From Candidatus Thioglobus autotrophicus (lineage in GTDB: Bacteria; Pseudomonadota; Gammaproteobacteria; PS1; Pseudothioglobaceae), in NCBI RefSeq assembly GCF_001293165.1, contig NZ_CP010552.1:868001-932000 (forward strand): a stretch of DNA of 64,000 nucleotides. The letters run 5' to 3'. Below the pieces are notes generated by a model. It saw nothing but the letters and a program-made list of their open reading frames with translations. It was not told the DNA's origin and made no database searches. Position numbers and translations under genes: made by a program. Below are positions 7,367-17,199 of this stretch, piece after piece. Numbering within the stretch: position 1 is the first letter of the stretch; each line of letters opens with the position of its first letter.

Positions 7367-8608
7367 TTGAGCTTTTCTTACAAAAATAAATCTTTACACG
7401 CCGAATCTGTTGATATTGCAGATTTGATGGATCGTTACGGCTCGCCGTTATACGTTTATTCACGAACTGATATTGAAAATAATTGGCGTGAGTTTGATTC
7501 GGCTTTTGGCGATCATCCGCACTTGGTGTGTTACGCAGTTAAAGCTAATTCTAATATTGCCGTGCTTAATGTGCTGGCTAAAATTGGCGCCGGATTTGAC
7601 ATTGTTTCAATTGGCGAATTGGAACGTGTTTTGGCAGCAGGTGGACAAGCCTCAAACTGTGTATTTTCAGGTGTTGCCAAAACGCAGGTGGAAATCAAAC
7701 GTGGCCTCGAGGCTGGCATTCGTTGCTTTAATGTGGAATCTGCTGCAGAGTTAGGGCGTATTGAACAAGTGGCGAGTGGCATGAATGTGCAAGCGCCAAT
7801 TTCCATTCGCGTCAATCCGAATGTGGACGCAAAAACACATCCATATATTTCTACAGGCCTAAAAGAAAACAAATTTGGCGTGGATATTGACGATGCGCTC
7901 GTACTCTATAAAACGGCGCAACAATCCAAGTATTTGTCGATTAAAGGTTTGGACTGTCACATTGGCTCCCAGCTCACTGATGTATCGCCATTTTTAGATG
8001 CACTGGATAAGGTACTGGGTTTGATCGAGATACTTAAAAACCAAGGTATTGACATCGAACACCTAGATTTAGGCGGCGGTGTTGGCATTGTCTATGATGA
8101 TGAAACGACAATCGATATTGCTGCTTATATTGCTGCAGTTTTAAAGAAAGTTGGAAATTTAGAAATTATATTGGAGCCAGGACGCGCTATTGTCGGTAAT
8201 GCGGGCGCCTTTATCACCAAAGTTGAGTTTCTAAAGCGAAATTCAGACAAGTCGTTTGCGATTATTGATGGCGCGATGAACGACTTATTACGACCCGCTT
8301 TTTACAATGCCTATCATCAAGTGTTGCCTGTGCGTGAAAATGCTCAGGGAATTGAGTCTAATTGGGACTTGGTAGGTCCGATTTGCGAAACCGGTGATTT
8401 TTTAGCCAAAGATAGGGTGCTGTCTTTATCTGAGGGCGATTATCTCGCCATTATGTCTGCAGGCGCGTACGGTTTTACCATGAGTTCTAATTACAATTCC
8501 CGACCCCGTGTAGCGGAGGTAATGGTGTCAGATAATACACATCACTTGATTCGCAAGCGGGAAACCATTCAAGATTTATTTAATACAGAGATACTAATCA
8601 ATGACTAA
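7367..8608 (+). CDS. lysA: Diaminopimelate decarboxylase
   Basis: PLP-dependent decarboxylation of meso-diaminopimelate to lysine, the last step of lysine synthesis. 413 residues. PLP lysine K59 is in CYAVKANSN; HIGSQ, the LDLGGG loop, EPGRAIVG and the GPICETGDFL catalytic-cysteine motif follow in order. The start is TTG 7367, three bases after the lipoprotein stop; its N-terminus (FSYKN..LHAESV) aligns with the family's usual beginning, which supports this rare start codon. The end overlaps yhbY by 8 bases. Confidence 0.95.
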   Translation: MSFSYKNKSLHAESVDIADLMDRYGSPLYVYSRTDIENNWREFDSAFGDHPHLVCYAVKANSNIAVLNVLAKIGAGFDIVSIGELERVLAAGGQASNCVFSGVAKTQVEIKRGLEAGIRCFNVESAAELGRIEQVASGMNVQAPISIRVNPNVDAKTHPYISTGLKENKFGVDIDDALVLYKTAQQSKYLSIKGLDCHIGSQLTDVSPFLDALDKVLGLIEILKNQGIDIEHLDLGGGVGIVYDDETTIDIAAYIAAVLKKVGNLEIILEPGRAIVGNAGAFITKVEFLKRNSDKSFAIIDGAMNDLLRPAFYNAYHQVLPVRENAQGIESNWDLVGPICETGDFLAKDRVLSLSEGDYLAIMSAGAYGFTMSSNYNSRPRVAEVMVSDNTHHLIRKRETIQDLFNTEILIND

Positions 8609-8903
8609 GCTTACCAACAATCAAAAGAAATTTTTACGCTCTAAAGGGCACAGCCTTAAACCAGTCGTTATGTTGGGCCAACATGGTCTTACTAAGGGTG
8701 TATTGGCCGAGCTGGAGTCGAGTTTAGAAACACACGAACTATTAAAGATTAAGGTTCGTGGTGATGATCGTGAAGATAAACAACGCGTCATCGATGAGAT
8801 TCTTAAAACAACACGTGCGCATTTGGTGCAAGTGATTGGTAATGTTATGGTTATTTATCGCGCTTTTGATAAAGAACCTCAACTTATCCTTCCAAGAAAA
8901 TAA
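8601..8903 (+). CDS. yhbY: Ribosome assembly RNA-binding protein YhbY (CRM domain)
   Basis: A 100-residue single CRM-domain protein that associates with the 50S precursor. It contains the family motif LGQHGLTKG (GxxG type) and the N-terminal KFLRSKGHSLKPVV stretch that defines YhbY. It overlaps the lysA stop by 8 bases and is followed 5 bases later by lpxB, so it belongs to the same operon. Confidence 0.93.
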   Translation: MTKLTNNQKKFLRSKGHSLKPVVMLGQHGLTKGVLAELESSLETHELLKIKVRGDDREDKQRVIDEILKTTRAHLVQVIGNVMVIYRAFDKEPQLILPRK

Positions 8904-8908
8904 CCCAC

Positions 8909-9997
8909 ATGACCAAGATTGCAATTAGTGCTGCTGAAACCTCAGGCGACCTAATTGGATCTACGCTGGTTCAAGCATTAAAAGCTCAAGATTCAACACT
9001 TCAAATTGAAGGCTTGTGCGGTGAAAAAATGCAAGCTCAAGGGTGCAAGCAACGCTGGAATATGAATCTGGTTAATGTCATGGGCTTTAGCGAGGTGTTA
9101 AAAAAATTACCTTCACTATTAAGCTTAAGAAAAGCTATGATCGCGTATTTTTCGATCAATAGGCCTGATGTTTTTATTGGGGTAGATGCGCCAGATTTTA
9201 ACTTCGTTATTGAAAAAAAACTTAAAAAACAAGGGGCTAAGACAGTTCATTTTGTTTCTCCTTCGGTTTGGGCATGGCGCGCATCACGCGTTAAAAAAAT
9301 TAAACGTGCCAGTGACTTGATGTTGTGTCTATTTCCTTTTGAGGTTGACTTTTACACACAACATAATCAAAGAGCGGTATTTGTCGGTCACCCTTTGGCA
9401 GAAAAGCTCACCCCTAGAAAAAACCACCAAGCCGGTAAGAATATTTTGCTTATGCCTGGCTCAAGAGCAGGAGAGGTTAAGCGCTTATTGCCAGAAATGT
9501 TGTTGGCTGCAAAATCTATGGCAGAGCAAGATCCAGCTCTCAGCTTTCATTTGGCATTGGCTAATGATGAGCTATTGGAATGGGCTCAAGCGCTAATTGC
9601 TCACCAAGATGTTAGCTTGTCTATTAATGAAGCACACGAACGCATGCAAAGTGCAGATTTAGTGCTGGTGGCCTCAGGTACAGCGGCACTTGAATTAGCA
9701 CTAGTTGGCGTGCCAATGGTGGTCGTGTACAAGCTATCTAGACTGAGTTATTTTATTGCCTCTAATTTGATGACCAGTCGGTTTATTAGCCTGCCCAATG
9801 TGATTGCCAATAAGCCTCTAGTTCCAGAGCTAATCCAAACAGAGGCAAATGGCAACAACATAGCTAAACATGCTTTGCAAATTTTAGATGGTGATCATGC
9901 TGAGTTGAGCCGTGAATTTGGAAAAATACACCAGAGTTTATGTCTAAATTCTAGCCAAGAATCGGCCAAACTTATTCTTGAATTTATTCATGAATAA
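8909..9997 (+). CDS. lpxB: Lipid-A-disaccharide synthase
   Basis: Condenses UDP-2,3-diacylglucosamine with lipid X to form the lipid A disaccharide (GT19 family) at the inner face of the inner membrane. 362 residues. Motifs seen: SAAETSGDLIGS at the N-terminus, GIDAPDFN-like GVDAPDFN, SPSVWAWR, LLMPGSRAGEV and VASGTAALELAL. The start is ATG 8909. The 3' end overlaps the nadC start. It implies a Gram-negative LPS outer membrane, in keeping with the lipoproteins elsewhere in the window. Confidence 0.96.
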   Translation: MTKIAISAAETSGDLIGSTLVQALKAQDSTLQIEGLCGEKMQAQGCKQRWNMNLVNVMGFSEVLKKLPSLLSLRKAMIAYFSINRPDVFIGVDAPDFNFVIEKKLKKQGAKTVHFVSPSVWAWRASRVKKIKRASDLMLCLFPFEVDFYTQHNQRAVFVGHPLAEKLTPRKNHQAGKNILLMPGSRAGEVKRLLPEMLLAAKSMAEQDPALSFHLALANDELLEWAQALIAHQDVSLSINEAHERMQSADLVLVASGTAALELALVGVPMVVVYKLSRLSYFIASNLMTSRFISLPNVIANKPLVPELIQTEANGNNIAKHALQILDGDHAELSREFGKIHQSLCLNSSQESAKLILEFIHE

Positions 9998-10811
9998 AGA
10001 ATTTCAGAAAATGGTTGACTTGGCGTTAGTCGAAGATTTGGGCTCTGGTGATGTTTCGGCGAGTTTGTTGTCTGATGAACAAGCTTTTGCAACGATTATT
10101 TGTCGAGAATCGGCCGTTATTTGCGGCATTGAATTTGCTCAGGCTGCGTTCTCATCTTTGGATAAAAATATCGATATTGACTGGAAAATTAAGGATGGCG
10201 ACCCAGTGCAAGCTTCTCAAGTTTTGGCCACCTTATCAGGCTCTTCAAAATCGATTATTAGCGGGGAGCGAGTAGCGCTTAATTTTTTGCAGACATTGAG
10301 CTCAGTTGCGACACAGACCAGATTATTGGTTGATAAAATTGCCCATACAAAAGCACAATTACTAGATACAAGAAAGACATTGCCAGGACTGCGCCTGGCA
10401 CAAAAGTATGCGGTTAAATGTGGTGGCGGCATGAATCATAGGCTGGGGTTGTATGATTGTGTAATGCTCAAAGAAAACCATATCATTGCTTCGGGCGGTA
10501 TTGCTAAGGCTGTTAAAAAAGCGAGGGATAATTACCCTAAGCTTGATTTGATTGTTGAAGTAGAAACATTGGAGCAATTAGCAGAAGTGCTAGAGTTGAC
10601 AGGTGTGAGCAGGGCACTATGTGATAATTTTTCGCATCAAGCGCTTGAGCAAGCTGTGCAAATGGCTACTGGCAAACTACCGCTTGAGGCTTCTGGAAAT
10701 ATTGACGAGAGTACGATTGCATCGGTAGCAGAAACTGGTGTTGATTTTATTTCAACGGGCAGTATTACTAAAAACATTCAGGCGATTGATTTATCGTTAC
10801 GTTTTTCCTGA
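9990..10811 (+). CDS. nadC: Nicotinate-nucleotide pyrophosphorylase (QPRTase)
   Basis: Converts quinolinate and PRPP to nicotinate mononucleotide in de novo NAD synthesis. 273 residues from ATG 9990. Visible motifs: EDLGSGDVSA near the N-terminus, LNFLQTLSSVATQT, the DTRKTLPGLR substrate motif, KYAVKCGGGMNHR, LKENHI and STGSITK. A TTG at 9978 would add four residues, but the ATG matches the family N-terminus and overlaps the lpxB stop by 8 bases. It ends convergently with cysQ, overlapping by 15 bases. Confidence 0.95.
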   Translation: MNKEFQKMVDLALVEDLGSGDVSASLLSDEQAFATIICRESAVICGIEFAQAAFSSLDKNIDIDWKIKDGDPVQASQVLATLSGSSKSIISGERVALNFLQTLSSVATQTRLLVDKIAHTKAQLLDTRKTLPGLRLAQKYAVKCGGGMNHRLGLYDCVMLKENHIIASGGIAKAVKKARDNYPKLDLIVEVETLEQLAEVLELTGVSRALCDNFSHQALEQAVQMATGKLPLEASGNIDESTIASVAETGVDFISTGSITKNIQAIDLSLRFS

Positions 10812-11561
10812 AGCAAAGAACACAGGACTTTTTAAACTGTCTTGGGTGTTATAGCGCAGAGGCTTATTGTCTTCACCCACAACACGCCCGCCAGCAGCCT
10901 CCAAAATACACCCGCCAGCAGCCGTATCCCATTCAGAACAAGGGCCAAATCGTGGATAGTAGTCGTATTCACCTTCGGCAATTTTACAAAATTTTAGCGC
11001 ACTACCTAAATGATTGATGCGGTATAAACCGAGTTTATTTAGATGGTCATGTAGTTTTAAATTATGAGATGAGTAATGGCCAGTAACCACTTCTAAAGGT
11101 TTATTTTGAGCAACTGCTTGAAGTAGTGTGGTTGTGTTATTGTTGAGTTTGAAAGCTCGGGCCTGATCATTGGTAAAGTAGTGAGTTTTACTAAGAGGCG
11201 CATAAATAAAGCCGAAAATAGGGCGATTATTCTTGATATAGGCAATGCAAATGCAAAACTCTCCAGTTTGCTCGATAAAATCTCTAGTGCCATCCAGTGG
11301 GTCTATCAGCCAGTATTCATCCCAGCTTGAGCGCTCAGAAAAATCAACCGGTTCAGACTCTTCAGAAAGAATCGGTGTGCCTGGGGTTAACTGGCTTAGT
11401 GTTTCAGACAATAATTGGTGTGCTTTTTGATCAACAACAGTTAAAGGTGTTTGATCTGACTTAGCTTCAATGGTTAGACTGGTTTTGTAATACGACATAA
11501 TCATCTCTCCGACTTGCGTGGTGAGTGTGATTAAGTGGGGTGTCAGTGTATCAAACATCAT
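10797..11561 (-). CDS. cysQ: 3'(2'),5'-bisphosphate nucleotidase CysQ
   Basis: Inositol-monophosphatase-fold enzyme that hydrolyses PAP, the by-product of PAPS use in sulfate assimilation, to AMP. 254 residues from ATG 11561 (or 11558). Metal-site motifs: SEESEPVD and the DPLDGTRDF loop, then CSEWDTAAGGCILEAAGG. The open frame extends upstream to 11636, but that part reads through the tRNA-Ile gene and is not coding. A TATGAT -10-like hexamer lies 6 bases before the ATG. Likely co-transcribed with rpoD and the tRNA. Confidence 0.9.
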   Translation of the reverse strand: MMFDTLTPHLITLTTQVGEMIMSYYKTSLTIEAKSDQTPLTVVDQKAHQLLSETLSQLTPGTPILSEESEPVDFSERSSWDEYWLIDPLDGTRDFIEQTGEFCICIAYIKNNRPIFGFIYAPLSKTHYFTNDQARAFKLNNNTTTLLQAVAQNKPLEVVTGHYSSHNLKLHDHLNKLGLYRINHLGSALKFCKIAEGEYDYYPRFGPCSEWDTAAGGCILEAAGGRVVGEDNKPLRYNTQDSLKSPVFFASGKT

Positions 11562-11602
11562 GATATTATCATACCCTTGAGGATGAGAAATACTACTAAA
11601 TA

Positions 11603-11679
11603 TGGTGGGCCTACTTGGACTTGAACCAAGGACCAATCGATTATGAGTCGAGTGCTCTAACCAGCTGAGCTATAGGCCC
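11603..11679 (-). tRNA. ileX: tRNA-Ile (anticodon CAT, lysidine type)
   Basis: 77 nt including an encoded CCA. The acceptor stem GGGCCTA pairs with TAGGCCC, the discriminator is A, the D-arm contains GCTC..GAGC, the anticodon loop is CTCATAA and the T-arm contains GGTTCAAGTCC. The anticodon-arm sequence (CGACTCATAATCG) resembles E. coli tRNA-Ile2 rather than the initiator or elongator tRNA-Met. Such a tRNA reads AUA only after TilS converts C34 to lysidine; tilS is at 31892-33067. It starts 15 bases after the rpoD stop with no visible terminator between. Confidence 0.88.
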
Positions 11680-11694
11680 GATAAAACGGATTTT

Positions 11695-13509
11695 TTAAGA
11701 ATCTAAAAAGCTTTGAAGTTTATGGGCACGAGAAGGGTGTCGTAATTTTCTCAGCGCTTTGGCTTCAATTTGACGAATACGTTCACGTGTTACATCGAAT
11801 TGTCGGCCTACTTCTTCTAGCGTGTGATCGGTGTTCATGTCAATACCAAAGCGCATTTTGAGTACTTTTGCTTCACGAGGAGATAGGTTGGCTAGCAGGT
11901 CGCCTGTTGTTTCTCTGAGACTTTCTTTGGTGGTAATTTCCACTGGTGAAGATAAGTTGGTATCTTCAATAAAGTCACCAATGTTGGAGTCTTCATCGTC
12001 ACCCACTGGAGTTTCCATTGACAAAGGTTCTTTGGCAATTTTTAAAATTTTGATAATTTTGTATTCTGGCAACTCCATTTCAACAGCCAACTCTTCTGGA
12101 GAAGCTTCACGACCAAATTTTTGTAATAATTGACGACGTACGCGATTGAGCTTGTTAATGGTTTCAATCATGTGCACTGGAATACGAATCGTGCGTGCTT
12201 GGTCGGCAATTGAACGTGTAATAGCTTGGCGAATCCACCAAGTTGCGTAGGTTGAGAATTTATAACCACGACGATACTCAAACTTATCAACTGCTTTCAT
12301 CAGGCCAACATTGCCTTCTTGAATTAGGTCTAAAAACTGCAAGCCACGATTTGCGTATTTTTTGGCAATCGAAATAACCAATCTTAGATTGGCCTCAATC
12401 ATTTGTGATTTGGCCTTTTTAGCGCGTCGGTCACCTTTGCGGTAGAGTTTATTAAGCGCTTTTAGTTCGGCAACTGTGAGTTGCATTTCTTCTTCATACT
12501 CATGCAAATTTTTCTGCGCATAGAAGATTTCATCTTTAACTGAATCAAGTGCTGAGGCAAGTTTTTCGTCTAATTTTGCATTTTTGAGCCAGTCATAATT
12601 GGTTTCATTGCCAGCAAATATCTCGAAAAACTGAGCTCTTTCCATGCCCGCATAAAGACAGGCATTTTGGATAACTTTTTCTTGTTTTTTAATCTGGGCG
12701 ACACGATCACAAATAACTTCCATCATGGTTGAAACCAATTTTGGTGCTAGGCGTAAGTCCGATAAGCCTTTGGATAGTTGCTCACGTGCAGCCACGGTTT
12801 TTTTGTGGCGAAAGCCGTGTTTTTCATTGAGTTCTTGGTAGCCTTGAGAGCAGCTTAAAACGGTTTCAAAACGGGTATATATCTTATCTTCATCAGGGCC
12901 TGTATATTCCATTTCTTCCATGTCTTCGTACTCTTCGTCATCATCAAACTCGCCGGCATCGAAGGCCGCTTTTTTGGCTTCAAAATCTGCCGCGTCACCT
13001 TGGTAGCCAATGATCACATCGGTCATTTTACACTTGCCTTCTTCTAGACGTTTATGCGCCTTGAAGAAGTAATCAGTGATTGATGGGTAAAGCGTAATGG
13101 CTTGCATAATTTCAAACACGCCGGCTTCAATTTCTTTGGCAATGCGAATTTCATCTTCTTGATCTAATAGATCTACAACACCCATTTCACGCATGTACAT
13201 TCTGACTGGATCGGTTGTTCGTCCAAATTCAGAATCAAGAGCGGCTAGTGCAGCGACAGCTGCTTCTGCAGAAGTAGATTGAGCTTTAGCGCCCGATTCT
13301 ACAACCAAGGTGTCAGCATCGGGCACTGAGTCAGAAACTGTAATATCGAGTTCTTCTAAAATGGTAACAATAGGCTCTACTTGTTCTTGCGTTAGTAAGT
13401 CTTCAGGCAAGATGTCGTTAATTTCAGAGTAGGTTAAATAGCCTTTCTCTTTACCAACTGTAATAAGTTTTTGTAGTGCTTGCTTGTGTGCTTTTGTAGT
13501 AGATTTCAT
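11695..13509 (-). CDS. rpoD: RNA polymerase sigma factor RpoD (sigma-70)
   Basis: Primary housekeeping sigma factor, 604 residues. Region 1.1 is at the N-terminus; region 1.2 has [11 protein letters not shown]; a long acidic non-conserved insert follows; region 2 has [26 protein letters not shown] and [10 protein letters not shown]; region 4.2 has [28 protein letters not shown]. Length and order match gammaproteobacterial RpoD. Upstream is a TATAAT at 13542-13547 (minus strand). The usual neighbour dnaG is absent; prs lies upstream instead. Confidence 0.97.
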   Translation of the reverse strand: MKSTTKAHKQALQKLITVGKEKGYLTYSEINDILPEDLLTQEQVEPIVTILEELDITVSDSVPDADTLVVESGAKAQSTSAEAAVAALAALDSEFGRTTDPVRMYMREMGVVDLLDQEDEIRIAKEIEAGVFEIMQAITLYPSITDYFFKAHKRLEEGKCKMTDVIIGYQGDAADFEAKKAAFDAGEFDDDEEYEDMEEMEYTGPDEDKIYTRFETVLSCSQGYQELNEKHGFRHKKTVAAREQLSKGLSDLRLAPKLVSTMMEVICDRVAQIKKQEKVIQNACLYAGMERAQFFEIFAGNETNYDWLKNAKLDEKLASALDSVKDEIFYAQKNLHEYEEEMQLTVAELKALNKLYRKGDRRAKKAKSQMIEANLRLVISIAKKYANRGLQFLDLIQEGNVGLMKAVDKFEYRRGYKFSTYATWWIRQAITRSIADQARTIRIPVHMIETINKLNRVRRQLLQKFGREASPEELAVEMELPEYKIIKILKIAKEPLSMETPVGDDEDSNIGDFIEDTNLSSPVEITTKESLRETTGDLLANLSPREAKVLKMRFGIDMNTDHTLEEVGRQFDVTRERIRQIEAKALRKLRHPSRAHKLQSFLDS

Positions 13510-13599
13510 AGAGTAACGTGTTATGACAGACCAAATGATGGATTATACACAAAGTTACCTATTAAAAATCATAGCCTTGTGTGCTTTTAAAATGAAGGG

Positions 13600-14562
13600 T
13601 TATTGTATATCGGCAAAAATATTAATAATAGATTGTTCTTCACTGATGCGTTTGATAACTTCTGCCATGATTGGTGCGATAGACAGCTGTCTGATCTTAT
13701 GGCATTTGGCAGCATCAGCGGTGAGTGGGATGGTGTTTGTAGTGACTAGCTCATCGAGCTCAGAATTCTTAATATTGCTAATAGCGTTGCCAGAAAGCAC
13801 TGCGTGTGTTGCGTATGCAACCACTTTTTTCGCGCCTTTTTCTTTCAGAATTCCAGCCGCTTGACATAAGGTTCCAGCGGTATCAACCATGTCATCAATT
13901 AAGATACAAGTTTTACCTTCAACATCGCCAATGACATTCATCACTTTCACCATATTAGGTGCAGGACGACGTTTGTCAATAATGGCTAAATCTGCATCAT
14001 TGAGTTTTTTGGCCGCTGCACGCGCACGCACAACACCGCCTACATCTGGAGAAACCACTACAATATCTTCGTGATTTTGGCTGATAATGTCATCCAATAG
14101 TACAGGTTGAGCGTAGATATTGTCAATAGGAATATCAAAAAATCCCTGAATTTGATCGGCATGTAAATCAACCGTTAAAATTCTGTCAATGCCTGAAGAC
14201 TCAACCATCTTGGCGGCGAGTTTTGCAGTAATAGGAACACGGGTTAAGCGAGAGCGACGATCTTGTCGTGAATAGCCAAAATAAGGCACAACTGCCGTAA
14301 TTCTTGCCGCCGATGAGCGCTTTAAAGCATCTGCCATGACTAATAATTCCATCAGCGTTTCCGCGGGAGAGGGTCCACACGTTGGCTGAATGATAAAGAC
14401 GTCACAGCCACGAACATTTTCTAAAATTTCAACCTGTGATTCACCGTCGCTAAACCTACCAACAACAGCCTTTCCTTGTGCAATATTTAAACTAGAGATA
14501 ATTTCGCCAGAAAGTAACGGATTTGCGTTACCACTAAAAATTTTGATCGTGTCAAGAGACAT
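13600..14562 (-). CDS. prs: Ribose-phosphate pyrophosphokinase
   Basis: Makes PRPP from ribose 5-phosphate and ATP, feeding nucleotide, NAD (nadC), Trp (trpD) and His synthesis. 320 residues. Motifs: FSDGE near residue 38, [10 protein letters not shown], the [11 protein letters not shown] metal motif, the VVSPDVGGV flag region, and the PRPP-binding loop [13 protein letters not shown]. It is separated from the upstream tRNA-Gln by a strong terminator, so it should have its own promoter in 14563-14670. The ispE / tRNA-Gln / prs order is a familiar gammaproteobacterial arrangement. Confidence 0.97.
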   Translation of the reverse strand: MSLDTIKIFSGNANPLLSGEIISSLNIAQGKAVVGRFSDGESQVEILENVRGCDVFIIQPTCGPSPAETLMELLVMADALKRSSAARITAVVPYFGYSRQDRRSRLTRVPITAKLAAKMVESSGIDRILTVDLHADQIQGFFDIPIDNIYAQPVLLDDIISQNHEDIVVVSPDVGGVVRARAAAKKLNDADLAIIDKRRPAPNMVKVMNVIGDVEGKTCILIDDMVDTAGTLCQAAGILKEKGAKKVVAYATHAVLSGNAISNIKNSELDELVTTNTIPLTADAAKCHKIRQLSIAPIMAEVIKRISEEQSIINIFADIQ

Positions 14563-14670
14563 AGGTATGGTTGGTTGTTGAGAATTGATTAAATTATACT
14601 AGGTTACGATGACAAAAATAGCATTTGCTGAGGGATTACGTGAGTAAATTTAGGCAAATAAAAGACATAA

Positions 14671-14706
14671 AAAAAGCTGCATCTTAATGCTAAGATGCAG
14701 CTTTTT
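14671..14706 (-). terminator. Terminator downstream of tRNA-Gln
   Basis: A perfect 16-bp stem (14671-14686 with 14691-14706) with an ATGC loop, containing GCTGCATCTTA and its complement. On the minus strand the stem ends in a T run just after the tRNA-Gln 3' end. One of the strongest terminators in the window. Confidence 0.92.
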
Positions 14707-14711
14707 GAAAA

Positions 14712-14786
14712 TGGCTGGGCTGGCAGGATTTGAACCTGCGCATGACGGGATCAAAACCCGTTGCCTTACCGCTTGGCGACAGCCCA
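14712..14786 (-). tRNA. tRNA-Gln (anticodon TTG)
   Basis: 75 nt with an encoded CCA. Acceptor TGGGCTG pairs with CAGCCCA and the discriminator is G. The anticodon stem-loop contains CGGGTTTTGATCCCG with anticodon TTG, and the T-arm is GCAGG-TTCAAAT-CCTGC. The first 21 nt overlap the 3' end of ispE, whose TAA stop falls in the D-loop, so the tRNA must be cut from the ispE transcript or made from a promoter inside ispE. Confidence 0.96.
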
Positions 14787-15635
14787 TTTAAGGATCGGAG
14801 AAGTATTTATTGCTTGCGCAGTAAAACTCATCCATTCTTTTGGCATTTTTTTAAATGCTGCCAGAGCATCGTTTTGAGTGGAAAATTCAGCAAAAACACA
14901 ACTGCCCGTTCCACTCATTCTTGCTTTTCCTATCAGATTAGTGCAGTGGTTAAGCTGTTCTAATGCAAGCCTGATTTCATCTGTTTGCTCGATGGCTGCT
15001 TGTAGACAATCATTATGAGTATTTACAAGCTCAGAGAAGTCCGATATTTTCCCTATCATCGGGCTCATTGTCAATGCTTTATGCGAGAAAATTTCTGATG
15101 TGGAGGTATGTTGATTGATAAACACCACTAAAAAGTAATGATTTGGGGTGTTTACAGGGCTTAGGATTTCTCCCACGCCTTCCGCCCAAGCACTCTGAGC
15201 ATTGATAAATATAGGTACATCTGCACCTAATTCTAAGCCTAGTGCCATTAATTGCTGCTGATTCAGGTTGGTATTCCAGAGGTGATTTAATGCGACCAGC
15301 GTAGTTGCCGCATCAGAGGATCCACCTCCTAAGCCGCCACCAGCAGGAATGTGCTTTACAATAGAAATATCGCAACCCAGCTGTGTATGAGTGTTTTTTT
15401 GCAAAAGTTTGGCGGCGCGTATGATTAGATCGGATTCTGGTGTGACATTCTCATTTCCAGAGGCTCTATTAATAGTGCCTTGGTCAGTTACCGAAAACTG
15501 CAGTTCGTCATAATAATCTAGCAGTTGAAAGATGGTTTGGAGGTTGTGATAGCCATCTTTGCGCTTGCTATTAATATGTAAAAATAAATTAATTTTTGCC
15601 GGTGCAAGCCATACCTTAGGAGGGTTAAACATCAA
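14766..15635 (-). CDS. ispE: 4-diphosphocytidyl-2-C-methyl-D-erythritol kinase
   Basis: GHMP kinase of the MEP isoprenoid pathway that phosphorylates CDP-ME. 289 residues. The N-terminal [10 protein letters not shown], the ATP-binding loop [17 protein letters not shown] and the C-terminal [12 protein letters not shown] are all present. Two adjacent Met codons (15635 and 15632) could start. The coding region ends inside the tRNA-Gln gene (WAVAKR then stop), an overlap of 21 bases. It follows orn with an 11-base overlap. Confidence 0.95.
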   Translation of the reverse strand: MMFNPPKVWLAPAKINLFLHINSKRKDGYHNLQTIFQLLDYYDELQFSVTDQGTINRASGNENVTPESDLIIRAAKLLQKNTHTQLGCDISIVKHIPAGGGLGGGSSDAATTLVALNHLWNTNLNQQQLMALGLELGADVPIFINAQSAWAEGVGEILSPVNTPNHYFLVVFINQHTSTSEIFSHKALTMSPMIGKISDFSELVNTHNDCLQAAIEQTDEIRLALEQLNHCTNLIGKARMSGTGSCVFAEFSTQNDALAAFKKMPKEWMSFTAQAINTSPILKWAVAKR

Positions 15636-16167
15636 TAAAGACGTCTCGGTAGTATTTTAATTCATCAATTGAATCGCGAATATCAAGTAGTGCTAAGTGC
15701 GCAGGCTCACCTGTTCGAATCATTTTCGCTTCAGGTTTCCAGCGTACTAAAAGCTCTTTTAGAGTGCTAACATCAACATGACGATAGTGGAAAAACTTTT
15801 CTAATTCAGGCATGTAATTGTATAAAAAACGCCTATCTTGGCAAACAGTGTTGCCACACATAGGTGAGGTGCCAGCAGTTACGTATTTTTCTAAAAACTC
15901 GATGGTTTGTTTTTCTGCTTGTTTGGTGGAAATAACACTATCTTTGACACGCTGAACTAGGCCAGATTTGGTATGGTGCTCGGTATTCCACTCATCCATG
16001 CCTGCTAGAATTTCACTACCTTGATGAATGACCAAAGCAGGCCCTTCTGCCAAAATATTAAGATCTTTATCCGTCACAATGGTGGCGATTTCAATAATCA
16101 CGTCACGCTCTGGCAATAGGCCGGTCATTTCTAAGTCAATCCAAATTAAATTTGTTTCTTTGTTCAT
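15625..16167 (-). CDS. orn: Oligoribonuclease
   Basis: A 3'-5' exoribonuclease that degrades di- and short oligoribonucleotides, including pGpG. 180 residues, DEDDh family: IDLEMTG near the N-terminus, [13 protein letters not shown] and a C-terminal [14 protein letters not shown]. Length matches E. coli Orn (181). Shares an operon with ispE downstream (11-base overlap) and lies 12 bases after the trpD stop. Confidence 0.96.
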   Translation of the reverse strand: MNKETNLIWIDLEMTGLLPERDVIIEIATIVTDKDLNILAEGPALVIHQGSEILAGMDEWNTEHHTKSGLVQRVKDSVISTKQAEKQTIEFLEKYVTAGTSPMCGNTVCQDRRFLYNYMPELEKFFHYRHVDVSTLKELLVRWKPEAKMIRTGEPAHLALLDIRDSIDELKYYRDVFIDV

Positions 16168-16179
16168 GTTTTTTGTCCT

Positions 16180-17199
16180 TTAACAGCCGGTTGATTCACG
16201 CACAAAATCGTCTAGTTTTTGATGAGCTGTGCCTTTATTTAAGATATTGAGTGCTTTGTCTATGCCGCCTTGTAGGGAATTACTTAGGCCACACACATAA
16301 ATGGCTGCCCCCGCATTGAGTGCAATAATATTTTTAGCGGAGCCTTCCTTGCCATCAAGCGCTTGTTGAATTAGCACTAGAGAATCTTCTGCATCATTGG
16401 CTTTAATATCATTTAAATTACCAAGTGGCACGCCAAAATCAGTTGGGTTGATGGTATAAGTGGTGACCACGCCATTATTTAGTTCAGCAACAAAAGTGTC
16501 GTCTGCAATAGAGATCTCATCCAAGCCATCTTTGGAATGTACGACCATCACATGCTTAGAGCCTAGACTCTTTAAAACATTGGCAATCGGTTCAACCAAT
16601 TCCTTACTGTATACCCCCATCACTTGAGTGGGTGCTTTAGCAGGGTTAGTGAGAGGCCCAAGTACGTTAAAAATAGTTCTAACAGCCAGTTCTTTGCGCG
16701 GACCAATAGCGTACTTCATGGCCGAATGGTGTGCCGGTGCAAACATAAAGCCAACGCCAATTTTATTGACACTATTGCTGATTTGCTCTGCACTCATATC
16801 TAAATTAACGCCCGCTGCTTCTAAAACATCTGCACTGCCTGATTTTGATGAAATGGAGCGGTTGCCGTGTTTAGCAACTGAGCCACCAGCAGCAGCAACG
16901 ACAAAAGCACAAGCGGTAGAAATATTAAACAAGCTAAGTCCATCGCCACCTGTGCCACAAGTATCAACCAAGTGCCTAGTGTTTTTAACCTCAACACCTT
17001 TGGCGAGTGAGCGCATAACTTTGGCACTGGCAGTAATTTCGGCAACGGTTTCACCTTTCATAGCAAGACCGACCAAAAAAGCACCAATTTGCGCATCAGT
17101 GGTTTTGCCAGTCATAATATCTGTCATCACATCATGCATCTCATTTTCATTGAGATCTTTTTTTGCAATAACTGCCTTAATCGCTTGCTGTATGTTCAT
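16180..17199 (-). CDS. trpD: Anthranilate phosphoribosyltransferase
   Basis: Transfers the phosphoribosyl group of PRPP to anthranilate in tryptophan synthesis. 339 residues. The PRPP loop DTCGTGGDGL, HGNRSISSKSGSADVLE and the anthranilate-side MKYAIGPRKELAVRTIFN and LGPLTNPA motifs are present. It stands apart from other trp genes (trpB is at 42.6 kb); its start overlaps the pepP stop by 4 bases, so it is expressed with pepP rather than in a trp operon. Confidence 0.96.
   Translation of the reverse strand: MNIQQAIKAVIAKKDLNENEMHDVMTDIMTGKTTDAQIGAFLVGLAMKGETVAEITASAKVMRSLAKGVEVKNTRHLVDTCGTGGDGLSLFNISTACAFVVAAAGGSVAKHGNRSISSKSGSADVLEAAGVNLDMSAEQISNSVNKIGVGFMFAPAHHSAMKYAIGPRKELAVRTIFNVLGPLTNPAKAPTQVMGVYSKELVEPIANVLKSLGSKHVMVVHSKDGLDEISIADDTFVAELNNGVVTTYTINPTDFGVPLGNLNDIKANDAEDSLVLIQQALDGKEGSAKNIIALNAGAAIYVCGLSNSLQGGIDKALNILNKGTAHQKLDDFVRESTGC

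Noticed and set aside
11562-11636. N-terminal extension of cysQ
   Set aside because: It reads into the tRNA-Ile gene and precedes a suitable -10 and ATG.
13523-13864. Open frame of 113 codons on the plus strand between rpoD and prs
   Set aside because: Most of it is antisense to prs, and it has no recognisable domain or ribosome-binding site.
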